The notes under the pieces: generated by a model
What the model was told of the DNA's origin: nothing
What the model saw: the letters and a program-made list of their open reading frames with translations, nothing else
The model's database searches: none
Translations under genes and position numbers: made by a program
Part shown: positions 5,356 to 11,146 of the stretch, piece by piece
Layout: each line of letters begins with the position of its first letter
How positions within the stretch are numbered: position 1 is the first letter of the stretch
From: Planctomycetaceae bacterium
Lineage (GTDB): Bacteria > Planctomycetota > MHYJ01 > SBBU01
Assembly: GCA_005239585.1 (NCBI GenBank)
Contig: SBBU01000213.1
Coordinates: forward strand, 1-11,146
DNA length: 11,146 nucleotides
Direction: 5' to 3'

Positions 5356-7848
5356 TCAGATGTTCGTCAAATGATAGGCTACCGTTAAAATGTCAGCTAA
5401 GATACCGGCCGCAGTTACTTCTAGCCCTGCGCCCGGCCCTTGTATGACAAGGGGATTTTGATCATAACGCTTTGTGCGGAATGTCACAATATTATCACTA
5501 CCGCTTAGGCGTGCGAGCGACGAATCCAAGGCCACCTCTTTCAATCCTGCAGAACAGATACCATCTTTGATCTCACCAACATAACACAACACTTTTCCAC
5601 CCTTTGTAGCCTGCCCTGCTCTTTTGCTGAATTCACCATCTATCTCTGAAAGACGCTTCAAAAAGGTATTAACGTCGCCGATTTTTTTCAGGTATGATGG
5701 CACTAAATCTTGAACTTGAACATCCTTGAGTTCAATATCAAGCCCGATCTCACGGGCAAGAATGAGGAGTTTACGGGCAACATCCCGACCAGATAGATCG
5801 TCACGCGGATCTGGTTCAGTATACCCCTTGTCGCGAGCAGATCTGACTGCCTCGCTGAAACACTGACCCGCAGAAACCTCTTTAAAGATATAACTCAACG
5901 TCCCAGAAAGGACTCCCTGTATGTGAATGACTTCGTCACCGGTTTTAATCAGATTTTCAAGTGTAGAAATAATTGGCAGCGCCGCGCCAACAGTAGTTTC
6001 ATAAAAATAATACGAGTTACGCCTTCTGAGCGCCTCTTTTATCTCTTTGTAATAAGCCATGGATGCCGTATTCGCACGCTTGTTTGGTGTCACGATGCTG
6101 TAACCCTTGGTCAGAAAGCGCGGATAACTCAGTGAAACCTCATCATTTCCAGTGACATCAATAACAATTAAATTTTCAAGTTTTTCTTTATCGAGCAGTT
6201 CAATGACCCAATTTATCCCGGCGTGACCCGGACATTTTCCCAGCCGGGAACGCCATGAACTTAGGGGGATTCCGTTTTTATTAAAAAGCCAGTGTTTTGA
6301 TGTTGCAATAGCAACGACTCGAATCTCAAGGGCAAGGTCCCGCTCAAAGTTAGCATACTGGCTCTCTATCTGTTCAAGCAAGAGACTTCCTACATTTCCC
6401 GCACCTAAAACAACTAAATTTATAGTACGTCTGGAAAGCTGGAAGACGCCATGGACAAGATTAATTGCCTTGCGGACGTCCTTTTGATCGATGACAACAG
6501 AAATATTTCTCTCAGATGACCCCTGTGCGATTGCGATCACATTGATTTTATTCTTGCCAAGCACTCCGAAGAGCTTTCCCGAGATACCCGGTGTGCCCCG
6601 CATATGCTCACCAACAACAGCAACGATAGCTACTCCAGTGTGAACATTAATATGACTAATTCGTCCACCGGCACACTCCAGCTCAAACTCCCGCCAAATT
6701 ATTTTCCGAGCCTGATCTGCTTCAGACTCTTGTATGACAAAACAGATACTGTGCTCAGAAGAGGCCTGTGAAATCAGAATTATGTTGATGTTATTTCGTG
6801 CAAGCACGCCAAAGAGACGGCCAGCAACACCCGGAACACCAACCATGCCCCCTCCTTCGACACTGACTAGAGCGAGTTGCTCCAGTGACGTAATCGATCT
6901 AACTCCGGCAACTACGTGTTCTCCTGCATCGGGCCCGATGCAAGTCCCGGGCGCTTCCGGGTTAAAAGTATTCTTGATTCGAATTGGAATGGATTGCTCA
7001 ACGGCAGGAATCATTGTCTTCGGATAAATGACTTGGGCCCCGAAATAGGCCATCTCCATTGCTTCTTTGTAGCTTAGACGAGGAAGCACAAAAGCATCTT
7101 CAACTTGTGCTGGATTAGCGCTCAAAATGCCATCGACGTCGGTCCAGATTTGTATCTCACGCACACCCAACGCTGAGCCGACAATAGAGGCGGTGTAATC
7201 AGAGCCGCTGCGCCCGATTGTGGTTGTAATACCTTCTTTTGTAGCGCCGATAAAACCTGTGACAATCGGGAGCGTGCGTTTTGACAACTTGCAGATTGCC
7301 TGTCGAAGATTTTTATAAGATATTTTTAGATCGACCTGTGCTGATCCGAAAGAATCATCTGTCCTGATTAATTGTCGTGTATCTATAGGCACAGCCCTTA
7401 TACCTCTATCCCACAAAAGACCGCTAATCAGGTGTGCACTGATAATTTCTCCATAACTGATGATTTCATCCTGACTCTTGGGGCTGCATTCCTTAAGTAG
7501 AGAGACACCCTGTAAGAGATCTGTAATCCTCTTGAAATAATTAGCAACCACCTGCTCTAGTTCTCGGCGGATCTTTCCAGTCTTCGAAAGGGCATCAACA
7601 ATAACCTGATGTTTCTCCTCAAGCACATGAATCTCACGGGCAAGTGATTTCCTCTCCCTCTTTCGAGCCAACTGTGCCGCTTTGATCAATCCATCAGTAA
7701 CTCCTCCAAGTGCAGAAACGACAATAACGCAGTGATTTCGCTCTGATTCACTGATAATTATCTTCAGGGCAGACCCCATTGCCTTTGGAGTCCCGATCGA
7801 ACTGCCGCCGAATTTTAAAACATGAGAAAACTCTCTTTGCCTTGTCAT
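5356..7848 (-). CDS. thrA: Bifunctional aspartokinase - homoserine dehydrogenase
   Basis: The first part phosphorylates aspartate; the second reduces aspartate semialdehyde to homoserine. At 830 aa it is close to E. coli ThrA. The aspartokinase has VLKFGGSS (10-17), VVSALGGVTDG (43-53), GRSGSDYTA (212-220), WTDVDGI (235-241) and YFGAQVIYPKTM (268-279). Two ACT regulatory units follow, recognisable by repeated GVPGVAGRLFGVL (337-349) and GTPGISGKLFGVL (418-430). The dehydrogenase begins at about 475 with VVLGAGNVGS (479-488), then TPNKRANT (587-594), YETTVGAALPII (616-627), GVLSGTLSYIF (645-655) and GYTEPDPRDDLSGRDVARK (675-693). By alignment with the yeast enzyme, Asp689 and Lys693 are the catalytic pair. 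ACT units normally give allosteric threonine inhibition. The asd gene is not nearby. The ATG has no Shine-Dalgarno sequence but is the only usable start before the KFGG motif. Confidence 0.96.
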   Translation of the reverse strand: MTRQREFSHVLKFGGSSIGTPKAMGSALKIIISESERNHCVIVVSALGGVTDGLIKAAQLARKRERKSLAREIHVLEEKHQVIVDALSKTGKIRRELEQVVANYFKRITDLLQGVSLLKECSPKSQDEIISYGEIISAHLISGLLWDRGIRAVPIDTRQLIRTDDSFGSAQVDLKISYKNLRQAICKLSKRTLPIVTGFIGATKEGITTTIGRSGSDYTASIVGSALGVREIQIWTDVDGILSANPAQVEDAFVLPRLSYKEAMEMAYFGAQVIYPKTMIPAVEQSIPIRIKNTFNPEAPGTCIGPDAGEHVVAGVRSITSLEQLALVSVEGGGMVGVPGVAGRLFGVLARNNINIILISQASSEHSICFVIQESEADQARKIIWREFELECAGGRISHINVHTGVAIVAVVGEHMRGTPGISGKLFGVLGKNKINVIAIAQGSSERNISVVIDQKDVRKAINLVHGVFQLSRRTINLVVLGAGNVGSLLLEQIESQYANFERDLALEIRVVAIATSKHWLFNKNGIPLSSWRSRLGKCPGHAGINWVIELLDKEKLENLIVIDVTGNDEVSLSYPRFLTKGYSIVTPNKRANTASMAYYKEIKEALRRRNSYYFYETTVGAALPIISTLENLIKTGDEVIHIQGVLSGTLSYIFKEVSAGQCFSEAVRSARDKGYTEPDPRDDLSGRDVARKLLILAREIGLDIELKDVQVQDLVPSYLKKIGDVNTFLKRLSEIDGEFSKRAGQATKGGKVLCYVGEIKDGICSAGLKEVALDSSLARLSGSDNIVTFRTKRYDQNPLVIQGPGAGLEVTAAGILADILTVAYHLTNI

Positions 7849-7858
7849 GTTCTACATC

Positions 7859-7887
7859 AAATTATCTGTTTACAGTCGTATTGTCAA
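7859..7887 (-). promoter_or_regulatory. Candidate thrABC promoter
   Basis: Reading the minus strand, a perfect -35 box TTGACA lies at 7887-7882. GATAAT (7866-7861, five of six consensus bases) follows with a short 15-base spacer; alternatively TAATTT (7864-7859, three of six) follows with 17. Transcription would start roughly at 7850-7855, only a few bases before the thrA ATG at 7848. That leaves almost no 5' leader, which agrees with the missing Shine-Dalgarno sequence. No threonine/isoleucine-rich leader peptide or attenuator is present. Confidence 0.5.
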
Positions 7888-7915
7888 AACATTGCTGAGT
7901 GTGTGATATTAACAA

Positions 7916-7933
7916 ATCGATAGATGTATCGAT
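7916..7933 (-). terminator. Weak hairpin after ddl
   Basis: A perfect 7-bp stem, ATCGATA with TATCGAT around a 4-base loop, lies 32 bases past the ddl stop. On the minus strand it is followed by TTGTTAATA rather than a solid T-run. The stem is AT-rich, so termination would be weak; it may instead bind a regulator between the mur genes and the thr promoter. Confidence 0.3.
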
Positions 7934-7964
7934 CAGCTATAGATTAAACTTTTATGAGATGTGA

Positions 7965-8888
7965 TCAAGCGGCGCGAGTGTGTTCCTTGATTAAGGCCTC
8001 TTCGATTATTCTTAGGCAGAGATCGGGGAAATCAATTCCTGCCGAGAGTGCAGCCATTGGCAGGAGACTTCTTTCTGTAAGACCCGGGATTGTATTGACC
8101 TCGAGTACATAAGCCTTGGCGTCTGTTGAGATAATGTCAACCCTAGAGAAACCTTCACAGCCAAGCGCCTTGTGGGCCTTTAAGGCTATTTCTTGTGCCG
8201 ATTTTTTCTGATCTTCTGGTATTGGGGGGTCAACTATGTATTTTGTGGATTTATCAAGGTATTTTGCATAATAATCAAAAAAACTTCGATTTGGCTCTGG
8301 TGAGACAACTGGTAGAGCAGTTTCGCCAATGATACCAACAGTCAGCTCAACCCCTTGGACAAATCTCTCGATAATTGCTTCCTGACCAAATCTGAATGAC
8401 TCTTTTACACCATCCATAACTGTTTCCCTGCTGTTATGTATAGTAACACCGATACTTGATCCTTCTTTCCTAGGCTTGATTACAACCGGCATTCCAAACG
8501 CATTTATAATTTCTACAATTTTTTCAAGAGCAATTTTATGATTAACTTGAGTGAAATCTGGTGTAGAAACGCCCGACAATGAAAAGATCACCTTTGATGA
8601 AATTTTATCTATCGCTAGCCGGCTTGCTGAATGTCCAGAGCCGGTATATGGGATCTCTCTTTCTTCGAGCATGGATTGGATTGTGCCATCCTCACCGAAA
8701 CGACCATGAAGCGCGATAAAGGCTACATCACATTTTAAACTATCCAGCTCTTCACCTGTCTCAGTTTTTATATCCACTTCTTCTACTTCTACGCCACTTG
8801 ATCCAAGCGCAGCAGCTACAGCCCTGCCCGATTTTATTGATATTTCCCTTTCAGATGATACACCGCCCAGTAATACAGCTACTTTCAC
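7965..8888 (-). CDS. ddl: D-alanine--D-alanine ligase
   Basis: Joins two D-alanines with ATP to make the dipeptide that MurF adds to the peptidoglycan precursor. The ATP-grasp fold shows LLGGVSSEREIS (6-17, with Glu13 in the position of E. coli DdlB Glu15), ALHGRFGEDG (59-68), VIKPRKEGSSIGV (135-147), and the metal-binding C-terminal region RVDII (249-253) plus LEVNTIPGLTERSLLP (262-277). The omega loop reads FFDYYAKY (203-210); the Lys-Tyr pair is that of D-Ala-D-Ala ligases, not the Phe of vancomycin-type D-Ala-D-Lac ligases. At 307 aa it is standard. The start is a GTG whose last two bases are part of the murB TGA stop (GTGA overlap), with GGAG at 8903-8900 as Shine-Dalgarno. It is the last mur gene of the cluster here; ftsQ does not follow. 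Confidence 0.95.
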   Translation of the reverse strand: MKVAVLLGGVSSEREISIKSGRAVAAALGSSGVEVEEVDIKTETGEELDSLKCDVAFIALHGRFGEDGTIQSMLEEREIPYTGSGHSASRLAIDKISSKVIFSLSGVSTPDFTQVNHKIALEKIVEIINAFGMPVVIKPRKEGSSIGVTIHNSRETVMDGVKESFRFGQEAIIERFVQGVELTVGIIGETALPVVSPEPNRSFFDYYAKYLDKSTKYIVDPPIPEDQKKSAQEIALKAHKALGCEGFSRVDIISTDAKAYVLEVNTIPGLTERSLLPMAALSAGIDFPDLCLRIIEEALIKEHTRAA

Positions 8889-9769
8889 CAGACTTTAATC
8901 TCCAAATCGAGTAGGACTCCAAATCGGTCGTTGACTACCTGACGAGTGTTATCAATAATACGCATCACGTCACCATAGGTAGCAGCCTTGTCATTTACTA
9001 TAAAATTTGCATGTTTTTCGGATATATGTGCATCACCTACTCTGAAACCTTTGAGGCCAGCAAGTTCAATCATTCGCCCAGCAGAGTCATTTTGTGGATT
9101 TTTATAGACACAGCCTGCGCTATACGAACTCAATGGTTGTGTATTTTTTTTCTCATTAGCAAATCTTCTGAATCGAGTCATGATTTCATTCTTGCTATCC
9201 TTTTTCAATTTCATTTTGCATGCGACTACAATCAACCCATCCAAACCAGAACGTCTGTATCCGAAATTTACCTCTTTTGGATTCAGCGCCACTACGTTTC
9301 CACTGTTATCCATACAATAAATCTCAACCAAAACCTTGCTCATCTCAGAGTATTTTGTCCCGGCATTCATAAATATAGCGCCACCCAAACTGGCTGGAAT
9401 TCCGCACAATGTCTCTAGGCCGCTAAGCTCTTTTTCAACTGTACTTACAACAAGGCGTGGAAGGCTGCACCCTGCTTCTGCATAAACCTCTTCACCATCT
9501 ATATTGAATTTGTTCATTCTTTTCAGGTTGATTACAAATTTATCGACTCGTTTATCATTTACTAAAATGTTGCTTCCTTTGCCTATAACTGACATTTCAA
9601 GACCGTTTTCGGATGTTATTTTCAGGACCATTTTGAGCTGATCAACAGACTCTGGCTCTGAGTAATATGCAGCCTCTCCACCTATCTTAAAAGTTGTTAG
9701 ATTTCCGATGTGATAATCTTTGTTATAGCGAAGGCCATGCTCGTCAAGACCTTTTTCTAATACCGTCAT
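8885..9769 (-). CDS. murB: UDP-N-acetylenolpyruvoylglucosamine reductase (MurB, short type)
   Basis: A flavoenzyme that reduces UDP-GlcNAc-enolpyruvate with NADPH to UDP-MurNAc. FAD-binding motifs are TTFKIGGEA (25-33), VIGKGSNILVND (61-72) and GIPASLGGAIFMNAG (123-137). YRRSG (171-175) and SAGCVYKNP (217-225) form the active site; Cys220 stands where E. coli MurB has the proton-donating Ser229, a substitution known in the family. SAGRMIELAGLKG (229-241) and HANFIVN (253-259) follow, with Glu290 near the C-terminus as the likely second catalytic acid. The 294-aa length and lack of the E. coli-type insertion indicate the type II subfamily. A strong Shine-Dalgarno AGGAGAGAGG ends one base before the ATG region (9780-9771). 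The gene lies 55 bases after murC and overlaps ddl. Confidence 0.95.
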   Translation of the reverse strand: MTVLEKGLDEHGLRYNKDYHIGNLTTFKIGGEAAYYSEPESVDQLKMVLKITSENGLEMSVIGKGSNILVNDKRVDKFVINLKRMNKFNIDGEEVYAEAGCSLPRLVVSTVEKELSGLETLCGIPASLGGAIFMNAGTKYSEMSKVLVEIYCMDNSGNVVALNPKEVNFGYRRSGLDGLIVVACKMKLKKDSKNEIMTRFRRFANEKKNTQPLSSYSAGCVYKNPQNDSAGRMIELAGLKGFRVGDAHISEKHANFIVNDKAATYGDVMRIIDNTRQVVNDRFGVLLDLEIKVW

Positions 9770-9782
9770 TCCTCTCTCCTAC

Positions 9783-9806
9783 AAGGTCGATTTCCTTATC
9801 GACCTT
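9783..9806 (-). other. Hairpin between murC and murB
   Basis: A perfect 9-bp stem (AAGGTCGAT at 9783-9791 with ATCGACCTT at 9798-9806) encloses a 6-base loop. On the minus strand it sits just upstream of the murB Shine-Dalgarno sequence (9780-9771) and is not followed by a T-run, so it is not a typical terminator. It could protect mRNA from decay, or adjust the ratio of MurB to MurC. Confidence 0.55.
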
Positions 9807-9824
9807 TCAACACACTACAGGACG

Positions 9825-11146
9825 TCAGCTTTTCATAAATTTAGATGCCAAATGGGTAATGTCACCAGCTCCCATAATCACTACAACCGTGCCTGGATTC
9901 ATCTTATTAATCAAAAAGTTTAGTACTTCCTCCTGGCTGGGCATATAGAGAACTGCCTTTCCCTGTTCATTAATCAACGAGACAAGGTCCGAGGCCTTTA
10001 CATCATATGGTGATCTACTTTCCCTCACATAATATATATCTGTTACGATCACAGCATCAGCGCTGTTCAAGCTTGAAGCAAACTCCTTCAGAAAATGGCT
10101 AGTTCTTGACTGTTGATGAGGCTGAAAGACGCACCATATTTTCTTGTCTGGAAATTTTTGCTTAATTGCTCTTAATGAGGCCTGAACTTTAGTGGGGTGG
10201 TGGGCATAATCATCGATTACTATTACCCCATTCTTTTCACCTAGTACTTGGAGCCTGCGCGATGTCCCCTTGAACTCATCTATTGCAACCTGGATGATTT
10301 CCTTCCCTATGCCCAGATAGTTAGCCATGGCAATTACACACAATGCATTGTGCACATTGTGCTCTCCCCACAGTGATATGCGATACTCTCCAAAAGGCTT
10401 ACCGTACTTCAATACCTCAAAAGACCATGCCCCATCTTCGACTTTAATATCCCTAGCACGCCAAGCTGCATCTTTGGAGAGGCTAACAGTTTCAACTCGA
10501 TCTTTAAACGCCTGTATAATTCCTTCACAGTTAGAGTTCGCTGATGTGACAATAATACCATCATCGGGAACTCTGGCTGCAAATTCGTTGAACGCACTCA
10601 TAATCTCATTCAAGTCCTTGTAGTAATCGAGATGGTCAGGTTCTATGTTCGTGATTATAGCGCTGTGATGGTATATATTTAGAAATGATCTGTCGAACTC
10701 ACACGCTTCACAGATAAGATGTGCGCCATCTGAAAACTTGGATGCACCGCCAAGCTGAAATACATTACTTCCACATATAAAGCTCGGGTCAAGCCCTGCC
10801 CTATTCATCACAAAAGTCAGCCATGCGGTAGTAGTTGTCTTGCCGTGTGTACCAGCAACTGCGACAGTATATTTAGTCTTTGAAATCGCACCAATATATT
10901 CTGCATACTTGAGGGTTTTTATCGATAACTTTGCAGCCTTGACTAATTCTGGATTATCCTCAGCTACAGCTGAAGACCTTATAACAAGGTCAGCGTCATT
11001 AGGCAGATTCGACTCTTCATGACCAACTTGCACTACGGCCCCCATTTTTTGTAAACCGTCTAGGTTCCCATTTTTCCTGATATCAGAGCCTGAAACATGG
11101 TTCCCAGAATCGAGCAAGAATCCTGCTAAAGCAGACATTCCCGCCC
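9825..11146 (-). CDS. murC: UDP-N-acetylmuramate--L-alanine ligase, 5' end beyond window
   Basis: Adds L-alanine to UDP-MurNAc with ATP, the first step of stem-peptide assembly. The reading frame runs off the window edge: the codons before the first in-window ATG (11138) encode Ala-Gly, giving AGMSALA, the heart of the N-terminal GxGGxGMSxLA nucleotide-binding motif. That Met is therefore internal and roughly 15-20 residues are missing. Counting from it: GSD (17-19), the P-loop AGTHGKTTTT (95-104), EACEFDRSFL (144-153), NIEPDHLDYY (164-173), GEHNVHNAL (258-266), FKGTSRRLQ (289-297), DDYAHHPTKV (309-318), FQPHQQSRT (338-346) and MGAGDI (422-427). These cover the N-terminal, central ATPase and C-terminal Mur-ligase domains. 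It heads murC-murB-ddl in this window. Confidence 0.96.
   Translation of the reverse strand, partial: AGMSALAGFLLDSGNHVSGSDIRKNGNLDGLQKMGAVVQVGHEESNLPNDADLVIRSSAVAEDNPELVKAAKLSIKTLKYAEYIGAISKTKYTVAVAGTHGKTTTTAWLTFVMNRAGLDPSFICGSNVFQLGGASKFSDGAHLICEACEFDRSFLNIYHHSAIITNIEPDHLDYYKDLNEIMSAFNEFAARVPDDGIIVTSANSNCEGIIQAFKDRVETVSLSKDAAWRARDIKVEDGAWSFEVLKYGKPFGEYRISLWGEHNVHNALCVIAMANYLGIGKEIIQVAIDEFKGTSRRLQVLGEKNGVIVIDDYAHHPTKVQASLRAIKQKFPDKKIWCVFQPHQQSRTSHFLKEFASSLNSADAVIVTDIYYVRESRSPYDVKASDLVSLINEQGKAVLYMPSQEEVLNFLINKMNPGTVVVIMGAGDITHLASKFMKS

Noticed and set aside
7849..7964. Threonine attenuator or riboswitch before thrA
   Set aside because: Only 116 bases, with no Thr/Ile codon run, no terminator/antiterminator pair and a likely promoter too close to the ATG.
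7965..8888. D-Ala-D-Lac (vancomycin-resistance type) ligase
   Set aside because: The omega loop carries Lys-Tyr as in D-Ala-D-Ala ligases, and no vanH/vanX-like neighbours are present.
9011..9418. 135-codon + strand frame opposite murB
   Set aside because: Entirely antisense to a complete murB; composition reflects reverse reading of a conserved gene.
11136..11138. ATG at 11138 as the murC start
   Set aside because: The preceding codons encode Ala-Gly of the conserved GxGGxGM motif, so the Met is internal and the gene continues past the window edge.

Overview
The window is ordinary bacterial chromosome (no plasmid, phage or CRISPR signatures) carrying biosynthetic housekeeping genes around a short, repeat-rich and partly decayed intergenic island. 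The base composition is moderate and uneven. No marker gene gives a secure phylum. The small exported protein combining a HEAT-like segment with kelch repeats would fit a Planctomycetota-type or a deep-branching candidate-phylum genome, but this is only an impression. The genes imply a bacterium that makes its own aromatic amino acids, threonine and peptidoglycan precursors.

Left arm (+ strand, 130-1939): aroF (type Ibeta DAHP synthase with an N-terminal regulatory ferredoxin-like domain) overlaps tyrA (prephenate dehydrogenase). They encode the first committed step of the shikimate route and the tyrosine branch. A nested hairpin followed by TTTT at 2068-2120 is a plausible terminator.

Middle (1940-3120): three adjoining REP-like inverted repeats, a truncated two-repeat kelch gene whose signal peptide seems split by a frame lesion, a 54-codon ORF with a good Shine-Dalgarno sequence that contains an 11-bp stem-loop and a 24-bp perfect palindrome, and a further GC-rich inverted repeat. 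This is the least explained part of the window.

Centre (- strand, 7848 down to 3121): thrA (fused aspartokinase-homoserine dehydrogenase), thrB and thrC, nearly contiguous (1-nt gap, then 4-nt ATGA overlap). Together with aspartate-semialdehyde dehydrogenase, encoded elsewhere, they convert aspartate to threonine. A strong -35 box with two possible -10 boxes lies very close to the thrA start, so the mRNA may be nearly leaderless.

Right arm (- strand, 11146 down to 7965): murC (its 5' end lies beyond the window), murB and ddl, a piece of the division/cell-wall cluster for cytoplasmic peptidoglycan precursor synthesis. ftsQ, which commonly follows ddl, is absent; the thr operon follows instead.

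I did not find a convincing new multi-gene system. The best leads are the repeat island with its small ORF, the broken kelch gene, and the split between genes with and without Shine-Dalgarno sequences.
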